This document shows positions 34,260 to 41,563 of a stretch of 64,000 nt of DNA, piece after piece. Origin of the DNA: JANXMY01 sp964251675 (GTDB lineage Bacteria; Armatimonadota; Armatimonadia; Armatimonadales; Capsulimonadaceae); contig CAXUKS010000002.1 in assembly GCA_964251675.1 (NCBI GenBank), positions 124,001 through 188,000 on the forward strand, given 5' to 3'. How positions within the stretch are numbered: the first letter of the stretch is position 1; each line of letters starts with the position of its first letter. The notes beneath the pieces were generated by a model. That model saw only the letters and a list, made by a program, of their open reading frames with translations, did not search any database and had not been told where the DNA came from. A program made the position numbers and the translations under genes.

Positions 34260-34517
34260 TCATCGGGTGCGGGCGGTGCGGATGGATTCAGTCTCGGTGT
34301 CCTGCGCGTGTTCGCGGAGCAGGCGGTCCAGAGCGCGTTCGGCGAACCAGTCATCGGGCCGCTCGGCGGGGGTGTCGCGGAGGCGCTGGCTGATTGCCCG
34401 CAGCTCTTCCGCCTCGCGGACGGCGGCGGGGTCGGTTTCCAGCCGGGTCTGCAAGGCTTGCGGCAGAGCATCGTCGGCGTAGAGGTCTATGAGTTCGTCG
34501 CGCTCCTCGGATGTCAT
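34260..34517 (-). CDS. Small putative anti-sigma factor
   Basis: This 85-residue, highly charged helical protein (TSEERDELIDLYADDALPQA, RLRDTPAERPDDWFAERALD) has a start that overlaps the stop of the ECF sigma gene by four bases. The LIDLYADDALP opening resembles the N-terminal sigma-binding helix of anti-sigma factors, but there is no HxxxCxxC zinc motif and no membrane segment. Anti-sigma function is inferred mainly from position. Confidence 0.6.
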   Translation of the reverse strand: MTSEERDELIDLYADDALPQALQTRLETDPAAVREAEELRAISQRLRDTPAERPDDWFAERALDRLLREHAQDTETESIRTARTR

Positions 34518-35086
34518 GGGTATTTATCTCTTGCCAGTAAAGCATCGCGCAGGGCGCGGCGGGCGCGGCCCTGCAAGGATTTTGTCGCGGCGGGCGTGCG
34601 GCCTAAAATCGGGGCCGCTTCGGCGGTGGTCAGGCCCTGCAAGTCGCAGAGCGTCAGCACCAGTTTGTGGTCGTCCGAGAGCGAGTCCAGCGCGGCATCC
34701 AGGTCCGAGACCGGCTCGGGGCCGGGGGCAAACAGCACCCAGTCCCCCCGCGCCGTCTCGGTCAAGCCCGACAGCGACAGGGTGGGCAGGCGCGGCTGAC
34801 GCAGCCGTTCCAGACAGACCAGCCGGGCGATGCCCAGCAGCCATGTCTTGAAACGGCTTTCGCCCCGGAACCGCCCGGCCCGCAGGGCGCGGCCTGCGCG
34901 AAGCCATGTTTCCGACGCGGCCTCTTCGGCATCCTCGCGGGTGGGCAGAAACCGCCGCGCAAACGCATAGGTCGCTTCCAGATGCCGCCGAAACAATGTT
35001 TCCAGCGCCCGCGTGTCCGCCTCATCCGTGTAGCGTCCGGCCAGCCGGAGGTCATCTTCCCAGTCGTGTGTCTGCTGTCTGCTCAT
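34514..35086 (-). CDS. ECF-family RNA polymerase sigma factor
   Basis: This 190-residue protein has region 2 (FRRHLEATYAFARRFLPTRE, DAEEAASETWLRAGRALR, SRFKTWLLGIARLVCLERLR) and region 4 (LDSLSDDHKLVLTLCDLQGL, TTAEAAPILGRTPAATKS). These direct RNA polymerase to -35 GGAAC-type promoters. A candidate site with GGGAACTTTT lies divergently at 35141-35150, before a small secreted protein gene. It is translationally coupled to the small putative anti-sigma gene. Confidence 0.92.
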   Translation of the reverse strand: MSRQQTHDWEDDLRLAGRYTDEADTRALETLFRRHLEATYAFARRFLPTREDAEEAASETWLRAGRALRAGRFRGESRFKTWLLGIARLVCLERLRQPRLPTLSLSGLTETARGDWVLFAPGPEPVSDLDAALDSLSDDHKLVLTLCDLQGLTTAEAAPILGRTPAATKSLQGRARRALRDALLARDKYP

Positions 35087-35140
35087 AAACTCTGTGTCGT
35101 TTTCGGGCCGAAACGCGCCGCGCCCTTGAAATTATTTTTT

Positions 35141-35169
35141 GGGAACTTTTGCACCCCGCCGTAACGTTT
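35141..35169 (+). promoter_or_regulatory. Candidate ECF-type promoter for the KGYT-repeat protein
   Basis: An AT tract (AAATTATTTTTT) is followed by GGGAACTTTT (35141-35150) and, after a GC-rich spacer, GTAACGTTTC (35161-35170). GGAACTT is the common -35 of ECF-sigma promoters. Another GGAACT after an AT tract occurs at 36047 before the related gene at 36111. Spacings differ, so this is tentative. Confidence 0.4.
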
Positions 35170-35191
35170 CTGGGAGCGGAGGATACTTGCC

Positions 35192-35482
35192 ATGAAACTA
35201 TTCGCTCGTTTGACAGCGGCTTTCAGCCTCGCCGCCCTGCTGATTGTGCCCGCCGCGTTTGCCCAGACCGCCGTGAAGGGCTACACCAAAAAGCTCAAAA
35301 ATGGCGAGACTGTTGCCGTCAAGGGCTACACCCGGACGCCCAAGACTGCCCCCAAAACTACCACGGTCAAAGGCTACACCAAGACGCTGAAAAACGGCAA
35401 AACGGTAGATGTCAAAGGCTACACCCGCACCAAGACGACAAAGACCGCGCCGATGGCTCCGAGGCCCGGCGGCGGGATGTAA
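35192..35482 (+). CDS. Small exported Lys-rich KGYT-repeat protein
   Basis: This 96-residue protein has a signal peptide (FARLTAAFSLAALLIVPAAFAQT), then a basic low-complexity mature part. Four KGYT(K/R) units alternate with (K/N)GxTV segments: VKGYTKKLKNGETV, VKGYTRTPKT, VKGYTKTLKNGKTV and VKGYTRTKTT. Net charge is strongly positive. GGAGCGGAGGA precedes the ATG. It is divergent from the ECF sigma gene. The signal peptide ends in the same PAAFAQT as the 76-residue protein at 36111. Perhaps binds anionic envelope polymers; function unknown. Confidence 0.75.
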   Translation: MKLFARLTAAFSLAALLIVPAAFAQTAVKGYTKKLKNGETVAVKGYTRTPKTAPKTTTVKGYTKTLKNGKTVDVKGYTRTKTTKTAPMAPRPGGGM

Positions 35483-35511
35483 TCTGCTCTATTTAGTGTG
35501 ACACAAAACAG

Positions 35512-35544
35512 AAAGAACCCGGCACGGGAAGTGCCGGGTTCTTT
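35512..35544. terminator. Bidirectional terminator hairpin
   Basis: AAAGAACCCGGCAC (35512-35525) and GTGCCGGGTTCTTT (35531-35544) form a perfect 14-bp stem with a 5-nt loop between the convergent genes ending at 35482 (+) and 35548 (-). Confidence 0.92.
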
Positions 35545-35547
35545 CCA

Positions 35548-35943
35548 TTATTCCACCTTGCGCTGCTTCTCCACAATCACATTGGTCAGCACCTCGGAGC
35601 CAATCTTTCCTTCGGGCCGCACCCTGCCCTTCAGGCCCACTTTGTCGCCCTCACGCGGCGCTCCCGCCCGGCTGATCACCCACGCCTGCCCCGTGCCGTC
35701 ATTGATGCGATAGGCGGCGACATTGCTGATGCCGAGTGGCAGCTCGTAAACTTTGGTGACTTCTCCCGCCACCGTCACGTCTTTGTCGATAAACGAGCTT
35801 GGATTGTTACTGATGTCGCTGAGTTTGTCGGTATGCTGATTGCACCCCGCCAGCGCGGCACTGCCCAGCAGAGCCGCCGCCAGCCAAAGTGTTTGTTTTT
35901 GGTAGAGTGTTTGTTTTTGGTTTGGTTTTCGTGTGTTGACCAT
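35548..35943 (-). CDS. OB-fold-like lipoprotein
   Basis: This 131-residue protein has a lipobox SAALAGC near residue 33. The mature part (DISNNPSSFIDKDVTVAGEV, YELPLGISNVAAYRINDGTG, PREGDKVGLKGRV) looks like a single small OB-fold of the tRNA-binding/BOF type found in periplasmic proteins. The N-terminus contains a duplicated NQKQTLYQKQTL segment, visible as a DNA repeat (TGTTTGTTTTTGG twice around 35889-35920). Role unknown. Confidence 0.75.
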   Translation of the reverse strand: MVNTRKPNQKQTLYQKQTLWLAAALLGSAALAGCNQHTDKLSDISNNPSSFIDKDVTVAGEVTKVYELPLGISNVAAYRINDGTGQAWVISRAGAPREGDKVGLKGRVRPEGKIGSEVLTNVIVEKQRKVE

Positions 35944-36110
35944 TTCAGATTATTCTCCTGCGCCTCAGACGGAATGCCTTGCGTCCGGGTTCCCGCACGG
36001 GCCGCGAAAGCCGCAAAAAAATAAATATATTTTTTTGTGCTGAAACGGAACTAACCGGCTGCTCCTGACGCTAACACCCATGAAATCTAAACTCAGGAGG
36101 CTTCATTCTC

Positions 36111-36341
36111 ATGAAGTTGATCACCAACCTCGTCGCTGTTGCGACTATTGCCACATTGATCGTCCCCGCCGCGTTCGCCCAGACTGCCCCTGTGGCTAAA
36201 CCAATGGCGAAGAAGCCCGCGACGAGCAAGCCGATGGCGAAAAAGCCTACGATGGCAAAGAAAACCCAGGCAAAGAAGCCTGCGATGGCGAAAAAGCCCG
36301 TGGCCCACAGCACCATGAAGCCCATGGCTAAACCCATGTAG
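36111..36341 (+). CDS. Small exported Lys/Ala/Pro/Met-rich repeat protein
   Basis: The 76-residue product starts with a signal peptide (LVAVATIATLIVPAAFAQT) nearly identical at its end to that of the KGYT-repeat protein. The rest is a histone-H1-like or surface-anchor-like string of MAKKP units (KPMAKKPATSKPMAKKPTMA). CAGGAGG precedes the ATG. Very basic, probably disordered. It may be a divergent paralogue of the gene at 35192 with a different repeat. A hairpin terminator follows. Confidence 0.7.
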   Translation: MKLITNLVAVATIATLIVPAAFAQTAPVAKPMAKKPATSKPMAKKPTMAKKTQAKKPAMAKKPVAHSTMKPMAKPM

Positions 36342-36374
36342 TTTCGCTCTGCGCGAAGTTCCTCCAGACAACAG

Positions 36375-36412
36375 AACGCCGCCCCGGCCAGATAGCCGAG
36401 GCGGCGTTTTCT
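36375..36412 (+). terminator. Intrinsic terminator after the MAKKP-repeat gene
   Basis: AACGCCGCC (36375-36383) pairs with GGCGGCGTT (36400-36408) and is followed by TTCTCT. It can also serve the convergent gene ending at 36416. Confidence 0.8.
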
Positions 36413-36415
36413 CTG

Positions 36416-37090
36416 TCAAGCCGCTTGCAGCACACGGATGTCACCCCTGGTTGCTTTGACTTCTCTTGCCACTCGCCCACCTTGAATGGCCTGGCACAGA
36501 CCCGATTGGAACAGCCAGTCTTGTCCTTCGGAAAAACTCTCTTTTACCGCAGTGCTGTTGACTACAGATTCAAGCCATAAAGAAACCGGTTCTATTTGCT
36601 GAGATTCGTTGCCACCTGTGCTTTTCAATAATGGCATAACTTCAGAGCGGACATCAAAGTCATAACGGGGCGGTGCATCCAGCGCATCTTCTTGCCCCCA
36701 GAGGTAAAACGGTGCAGGAAACACAGCCAGCATAAAATAAACGGAACTTGGAATGCCAGAATGCAGAAGAAGATTTCGCCGAATGCGCGTGGCCCAGTCT
36801 TCCATACGAGTTGCAAGTTCATAAGGATGTTTTTTGACCTCTACAACTAGTTGAAGCCGCTCTTGCCTGTCGTAGACAGCGACGTCATAAATGCGCTGTA
36901 TTCTTGATCCTGGATTTTCCCACTCGCCCAGCCGCACCATTTCTTCCAGACAAACCCGGCAGACATTGATCTGCCTGCGACCGGGGGAACCCCAAACGGC
37001 TGTAATAGGGGCAGGCGTCAGAGCCGTGCAAAAAGGAGTCTGAATTTCACATTCTCCAATCATGACGATGCCAGATGGCTCAATTCTCAT
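36416..37090 (-). CDS. Putative PD-(D/E)XK-type nuclease with Cys-rich N-terminus
   Basis: ATG 37090 has AGGA 8 nt upstream and starts 16 bp after the metallopeptidase gene. The 224-residue product shows Cys pairs (GECEIQTPFC ... NVCRVCLEEM) and then YDVAVYDRQERLQLVVEVKKHP, matching the D-x(n)-E-x-K core of PD-(D/E)XK nucleases. The assignment is by motif only. The GC content is lower than that of the flanking genes. Operon position with a small HExxH peptidase suggests a two-gene accessory module, possibly defence or toxin-antitoxin. Confidence 0.55.
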   Translation of the reverse strand: MRIEPSGIVMIGECEIQTPFCTALTPAPITAVWGSPGRRQINVCRVCLEEMVRLGEWENPGSRIQRIYDVAVYDRQERLQLVVEVKKHPYELATRMEDWATRIRRNLLLHSGIPSSVYFMLAVFPAPFYLWGQEDALDAPPRYDFDVRSEVMPLLKSTGGNESQQIEPVSLWLESVVNSTAVKESFSEGQDWLFQSGLCQAIQGGRVAREVKATRGDIRVLQAA

Positions 37091-37106
37091 TATTTGTTTC
37101 CTGTTC

Positions 37107-37544
37107 TCATAGTTGTTTAGCAGTAAACGCTTGCCATTCGGCGATCTGTACCCGTGCATCTTCGATGAGATTGCGGCGATCCGTCTCGTTGATCGGCGGC
37201 ATGAAAGAAGCGTGCAGGCTTGTTTCCGCTTCGTCTAAATAACCATCCGGCTTGGGTATCGGTCGATCAATCCCCATGCCAAACCGTTGAGCATGAGCGA
37301 GTTCATGGGCAAGGCACGCCATTTCAGACATTGTACTTCTAGCATCTACCCCAAAACCTGGTACAGCATCCGCGCCGAGCGCAACGATTCTTCTCGTCTG
37401 GATAAAGCGTGTGCGTGAGCCGTGCTGAGAAGCCTCCGAAGTATCTAAAGGACAGTATTCGTTTCCGTCCAAAACCTCCCAGATGTCCACGCATTGCTTA
37501 ATTTGCAGGCTGGTCAGCCCTGTCTGATTTCTGGAAGAAAGCAT
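37107..37544 (-). CDS. Small HExxH metallopeptidase-like protein
   Basis: This 145-residue protein has the zinc motif His80-Glu81-x-x-His84 in CLAHELAHAQRFG and a downstream Glu in LDEAETSLHA, as in gluzincin/ImmA-IrrE-like proteases. There is no signal peptide or DNA-binding domain. It starts only 8 bp after glmS ends, so it may be co-transcribed. Paired with the nuclease-like gene. Such peptidases often cleave a repressor or antitoxin; no obvious target is seen here. Confidence 0.6.
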   Translation of the reverse strand: MLSSRNQTGLTSLQIKQCVDIWEVLDGNEYCPLDTSEASQHGSRTRFIQTRRIVALGADAVPGFGVDARSTMSEMACLAHELAHAQRFGMGIDRPIPKPDGYLDEAETSLHASFMPPINETDRRNLIEDARVQIAEWQAFTAKQL

Positions 37545-37552
37545 CCTGACAG

Positions 37553-39403
37553 TTACTCCACCGTCACCGACTTTGCCAGGTTGCGCGGCTGGTCGATCTC
37601 GCGGCCCAGGTCGGCGGCGATATAGTAGGCCAGAAGCTGCATGGGGATAATGCTCAATACGGGCATAAATGTGTCGTGCGTGGCGGGGACGCGCAGGACG
37701 CTTTCCACGAAGTTTTCGTTGAGGCCCTCGTCGCCCGCTTTGACGATTCCGATAGCGACGGCGTCGCGGGCTTTGACTTCCTTGACATTGGACTGCACCT
37801 TGTCGTACAGCGCGGACTGAGTCGCCAGGCAGACGACGCTGACGCCCGGCTCGACCAGCGCCAGCGGGCCATGCTTCAGCTCGCCCGCCGGGTACGCCTC
37901 AGCGTGGATATAAGAGACTTCCTTGAGCTTCAGGGCGCCCTCTTGTGCCACGGCGTAGTCGAAGCCGCGCCCCAGAAAGAAGAACGACGACGACCCGGAA
38001 AGCTGTTTGGCGACCGCCTGCACTTCGGACGTGTCCGCCAGGATCTCGGCGACCTGCGCGGGCAGGCGCTGCAAGTCTTCCACATAATCGGCCACGACGC
38101 CCGGCCCCAGCTTGTTTTCTTCCTGCGCGAGATACAGGCCCAGCAGATACAGGCCAATGAGCTGCGTCACGTAGGCTTTGGTGGAGGCCACGCAGATTTC
38201 CGGCCCGGCATAGGTATAGATGACTTCGTCGGCTTCGCGGGCAATGCTGGAGCCGACCACATTCACCAGCGCCAGTGTCGTCGCGCCCTTGATTTTCGCT
38301 TCCCGCAGGGCCGCCAGCGTGTCCGCCGTCTCGCCGGACTGCGAAATTACAATCGCCAGCGTGCGACTGTCTACTAAGGGGTCATTGTAGCGGAACTCGC
38401 TCGCTACCTGCACTTCGACGGGGCGGCGCAGCAGATGCTCATAAAAGTTCTTGCCGACAAGCCCCGCGTGATACGCCGTGCCGCAGGCGACAATCACGAT
38501 CCGGTTGAACTCGACCAGCTTGGCTTTCGGCAGCGTCAGCTCCGGGAACACAATGCCGTGCGCGTCAGTGATGCGCCCGCGCAGGGTGTCTTTAATCGCC
38601 TGCGGCTGATCGTAGATTTCTTTGAGCATGAAGTGGTCAAAGCCGCCCTTTTCTGCCGTAGACACGTCCCACGTCACATGGAACACATCCCGGTGCAGCT
38701 CGCCGCCCGCCAGCGTGGTCAGCGTCACCCCTTCGGGCGTAATCCGCGCAAAGTCGCCGTCTTCCAGCACCAGCACGTCGCGGGTGTAGCCCATCACGGC
38801 GGGGATGTCCGACGCCAGGAAGTTCTCGCCCTCGCCCAGCCCGATAATCAGCGGCGAGGCGGTCTTGGCCGCATAAATCGTGTCCGGCTCCTCGGAGGAC
38901 ACCACGCAGATCGCATACGCTCCCGTGACTTCCGCCAGCGCCGCCCGGATGGCGGATTCCAGCGACCCGCTGCCGTCGTTGTCCAGATGCGACTCAATCA
39001 AATGCACCAGCACTTCGGTGTCGGTGTCGCTCTGAAAGACGTGTCCGGCAGCCAGCAGCTTCTCCTTGAGAGGCAGATAGTTCTCAATAATGCCGTTATG
39101 GATCAGGGCAATCCGGCTGGCTTCATCCGTGTGCGGGTGGGCATTGACATCATTGGGCCGCCCGTGGGTCGCCCAGCGCGTGTGCGCGATGACCGTGCCG
39201 CTGGCCTCGCCCAGCCCGTTCAGGGCCGCTTTCAGGTTCGCCAGCTTGCCCTTTTTCTTCAGCACCGTGACCCGGTCCGCCCCGGCCTGCACCACCGCGA
39301 CGCCCGCCGAGTCATAGCCCCGGTACTCCAGCCGCTTCAAGCTGTCCAGCGTCAGCGTCACGCTGCCCGCCCGTTTGCCCACATAGCCCGTAATTCCGCA
39401 CAT
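37553..39403 (-). CDS. glmS: Glutamine-fructose-6-phosphate aminotransferase (isomerizing)
   Basis: At 616 residues this is full length. The N-terminal Ntn amidotransferase exposes Cys2 (MCGITGYVG), with EYRGYDSAGVAV and ATHGRPNDVNAHPH. Two SIS isomerase domains follow (VIVACGTAYHAGLVGKNFYE, VISQSGETADTLAALREAK, GRGFDYAVAQEGALKLKE). It makes glucosamine-6-phosphate for peptidoglycan and lipopolysaccharide. No glmS ribozyme is apparent upstream. A TATACT box at 39459-39454 with a weak TTGGGG 17 bp away may be its promoter. Confidence 0.97.
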   Translation of the reverse strand: MCGITGYVGKRAGSVTLTLDSLKRLEYRGYDSAGVAVVQAGADRVTVLKKKGKLANLKAALNGLGEASGTVIAHTRWATHGRPNDVNAHPHTDEASRIALIHNGIIENYLPLKEKLLAAGHVFQSDTDTEVLVHLIESHLDNDGSGSLESAIRAALAEVTGAYAICVVSSEEPDTIYAAKTASPLIIGLGEGENFLASDIPAVMGYTRDVLVLEDGDFARITPEGVTLTTLAGGELHRDVFHVTWDVSTAEKGGFDHFMLKEIYDQPQAIKDTLRGRITDAHGIVFPELTLPKAKLVEFNRIVIVACGTAYHAGLVGKNFYEHLLRRPVEVQVASEFRYNDPLVDSRTLAIVISQSGETADTLAALREAKIKGATTLALVNVVGSSIAREADEVIYTYAGPEICVASTKAYVTQLIGLYLLGLYLAQEENKLGPGVVADYVEDLQRLPAQVAEILADTSEVQAVAKQLSGSSSFFFLGRGFDYAVAQEGALKLKEVSYIHAEAYPAGELKHGPLALVEPGVSVVCLATQSALYDKVQSNVKEVKARDAVAIGIVKAGDEGLNENFVESVLRVPATHDTFMPVLSIIPMQLLAYYIAADLGREIDQPRNLAKSVTVE

Positions 39404-39469
39404 ACACCGTTATCCTTGCTCCCCGTCAGGGGTCTTGTTCCGAGTTTCCCAACAGTATACCTTATTGCC

Positions 39470-39564
39470 CCCTCACCCCCAATTCTGGGGGAACCAGAGA
39501 CCTACCTTCCTTGCTTCGCTCATTCTTCGCTTCGCAGGGTCCTTCCTAAAGGCAGGACTAGGAC
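39470..39564 (-). repeat. Dispersed element R2, copy 1 (reverse orientation)
   Basis: Read on the minus strand it contains TTTAGGAAGGACCCTGCGAAG, then GCGAAGCAAGGAAGGTAGGT, then TGGTTCCCCCAGAATTGGGGG. The same blocks occur at 55241-55316 and 62180-62255. This copy has an extra internal duplication (GCGAAG-AATGA-GCGAAG). Downstream, 39587-39610 is a small dyad (GTAGGGGCAGGGCTTG/CCCTGCCC) also found inside the repeat at 2383-2571. The remaining gap to 39713 holds C/T-rich palindromic sequence and no gene. Confidence 0.7.
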
Positions 39565-39713
39565 ACGACACGGGGCCAAACTCGTAGGGGCAGGGCTTGC
39601 CCCTGCCCTTCTTTTCCGCCCCTGCCCGTCTTCTCCGGCTCCCTCTCCTTCCAAAGGAGAGGGCTGGGGTGAGGTTCCTCCGGGCTTTTCTCGACAGCCC
39701 CGCAGACCCCGCC

Positions 39714-39742
39714 TTGACGCCCCGTGCTCCCGGTGTTACAAT
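39714..39742 (+). promoter_or_regulatory. Promoter of the ATPase-DUF3226 module
   Basis: TTGACG (39714-39719) and TACAAT (39737-39742) are 17 bp apart. Transcription would begin near 39749, at the GGAGC ribosome site of the ATPase gene starting at 39761. Confidence 0.7.
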
Positions 39743-39760
39743 GTTTATGGAGCAACCCCT

Positions 39761-40876
39761 ATGTCAACCCTTGTACTGGACTCACTCGAAATCAAAAATT
39801 TCCGCGCCTTCAAGCACCTGCGTATCGAAAAACTCGGACGGGTGAACTTGATCGTCGGCAAAAACAATGTCGGAAAATCTACTGTGCTAGAGGCATTACG
39901 GATTTTTGCTGAACAAGGTGAACCCGCATCACTTTATAAAATACTATTCGAGCGCGATGAAATTGCCTTTGGAGGGTTTGAATTAGAAAAAGTTCGTGTG
40001 AATGTACAGGAACGAGGTTTAGCTCTAAACAACTTATTTTTTGACCGGCCAGATACGAGAAAACAGCATGATCCTATTCAAATAGGTTCTTTAACCGAAG
40101 GAGATAAGCAAGTTGTCATTGATGTTCATTGGCCTCTTTTAGACCAATCAGGAAATCGACTAACAGAAGTTAAAAACGATACTTATTTCGCTGCTCATCA
40201 ATCTCCCTATCTTATTTTACGGCTTGGGTTTGCGCAGCAGTTCGGCCTTCCACTTGATCAGAATTTTGTTTGGGGTGATAGAGTCATGCCTATTGGATAC
40301 GCAGATTATACTGAGTATTTTGTGGTTGGAGCAGAGGGAGTAACATTTAGTTTGATGTCCTTTTACTGGGACGATGTTGCTTTGTCACCTTTGGAACAAG
40401 AAGTTCTCAACGCGCTCAAACTTATTGCGCCAGAAATTGAGAGTCTGAATTTTATTGGCAGTGGTATCTCGATTAATAAAAGAACGCCTAAAGTACGCTT
40501 GTCGGGTTCGACCAATCCGATACCTCTCCGTAGCCTCGGTGAAGGCATGAACCGGATGCTGGGCATTGCCCTTGCGCTTGTCAATGCCAAAGACGGAATG
40601 TTGCTGATTGACGAGGTAGATACTGGCCTGCACTACTCGGTGCTGGCGGAGATGTGGAAGCTGATTTTTGAGGTCGCGCACCGGTTGAACGTCCAGGTCT
40701 TCGCCACGTCCCATAGCTGGGACTGCATTCAGGCATTTCAGGAAGCGGCGGCGGAAAACAAAGAGGCGGAAGGGGTACTCGTTCGGCTGGAACAGCGCAA
40801 AGACGGCATTGGGGCAGTCACGTTTGATGAAGACGAATTAGCCATCGTGACGCGGGAACAGATTGAGGTGCGCTAG
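39761..40876 (+). CDS. SMC/OLD-like AAA ATPase (putative defence)
   Basis: The long open frame upstream is noncoding repeat; the real start is ATG 39761 with GGAGC before it. The 371-residue ABC/SMC-type ATPase has EIKNFRAFKHLRIEKLG, P-loop GKNNVGKST near residue 34, signature-like RSLGEGMNRMLGIALAL, Walker B GMLLIDEVDTGLHYSV and the switch-His loop VFATSHSWDCI. Its 5' two thirds are much more AT-rich than surrounding genes. It is followed after 2 bp by a DUF3226 TOPRIM-like gene. ATPase plus TOPRIM pairs (OLD, Gabija, PARIS AriA/AriB) are antiphage modules; this pair has the same logic. Confidence 0.82.
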   Translation: MSTLVLDSLEIKNFRAFKHLRIEKLGRVNLIVGKNNVGKSTVLEALRIFAEQGEPASLYKILFERDEIAFGGFELEKVRVNVQERGLALNNLFFDRPDTRKQHDPIQIGSLTEGDKQVVIDVHWPLLDQSGNRLTEVKNDTYFAAHQSPYLILRLGFAQQFGLPLDQNFVWGDRVMPIGYADYTEYFVVGAEGVTFSLMSFYWDDVALSPLEQEVLNALKLIAPEIESLNFIGSGISINKRTPKVRLSGSTNPIPLRSLGEGMNRMLGIALALVNAKDGMLLIDEVDTGLHYSVLAEMWKLIFEVAHRLNVQVFATSHSWDCIQAFQEAAAENKEAEGVLVRLEQRKDGIGAVTFDEDELAIVTREQIEVR

Positions 40877-40878
40877 GG

Positions 40879-41559
40879 ATGGCAGACAAATTTGTCATGC
40901 TTGTGGAGGGGCCAGATGACTACCATGTGCTGCAACATCTGTTGACAGTGCAGGGTGTCAATCAGCAAGTCTCATACAGACTGGAGGGACGTCCTACTGC
41001 TTCCTTACCGCCCAAAGAGATTGTTTTTAAGGCATCGGGAGGCGTTAATCAAGTATTGGATAACCTGAAAATTCAGGTGAAAATTGTTGGCGAGACTAAA
41101 TGTTTAGGGGTGGTTGTTGATGCGGACCTTGACCTTGTCGCACGATGGCAAAGTCTGCGGAACATCCTTGTAAACGCAGGTTATCAAGCTGTTCCGATGC
41201 AGCCTGATGCCCAGGGAACGATTGTAGAGCATGAAGAAAAACCAAGAATTGGTGTGTGGATTATGCCTAATAATACGCTGCCGGGTAAAGTGGAAGATTT
41301 CATTGCTCTGCTCGTGCCCACCGCCGATAACTTGTGGAAAAGGGCAGAGTTAAACGTACAGCAAATACCGCTTGCAGAGCGTCGCTTTACCGAAAACGCC
41401 TTCATTAAGGCCCATGTGCATACCTGGCTGGCATGGCAAGAAATCCCCGGCTTGCCAATGGGCCAAGCAATCAGGGAACGCTGGCTTGATGCAAATGAAC
41501 CGAACGCTTTGCAGTTAATAAGCTGGCTGCGGCGGCTGTTTGATTTGGAAGAGACTTAA
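40879..41559 (+). CDS. DUF3226 TOPRIM-like protein
   Basis: This 226-residue protein matches DUF3226 by its blocks: FVMLVEGPDDYHVLQHLL (TOPRIM Glu), LGVVVDADLDLVARWQSLRN (the DxD motif), and GVWIMPNNTLPGKVEDFIALL. The Glu plus DxD arrangement is that of OLD-type nucleases and of AriB. It is translationally coupled to the ATPase (2-bp gap) and AT-rich. Likely the nuclease or effector of the two-gene module; the biochemical activity is not established for this family. Confidence 0.82.
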   Translation: MADKFVMLVEGPDDYHVLQHLLTVQGVNQQVSYRLEGRPTASLPPKEIVFKASGGVNQVLDNLKIQVKIVGETKCLGVVVDADLDLVARWQSLRNILVNAGYQAVPMQPDAQGTIVEHEEKPRIGVWIMPNNTLPGKVEDFIALLVPTADNLWKRAELNVQQIPLAERRFTENAFIKAHVHTWLAWQEIPGLPMGQAIRERWLDANEPNALQLISWLRRLFDLEET

Positions 41560-41563
41560 ACAA

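Noticed and set aside
39404..39500. glmS ribozyme upstream of glmS
   Set aside because: The upstream DNA is repeat sequence with a possible promoter; no ribozyme core is recognisable.
38435..39760. N-terminal 440-codon extension of the ATPase gene
   Set aside because: The extension runs antisense through glmS and repeats; ATG 39761 has a promoter and ribosome site and begins the conserved ATPase N-terminus.
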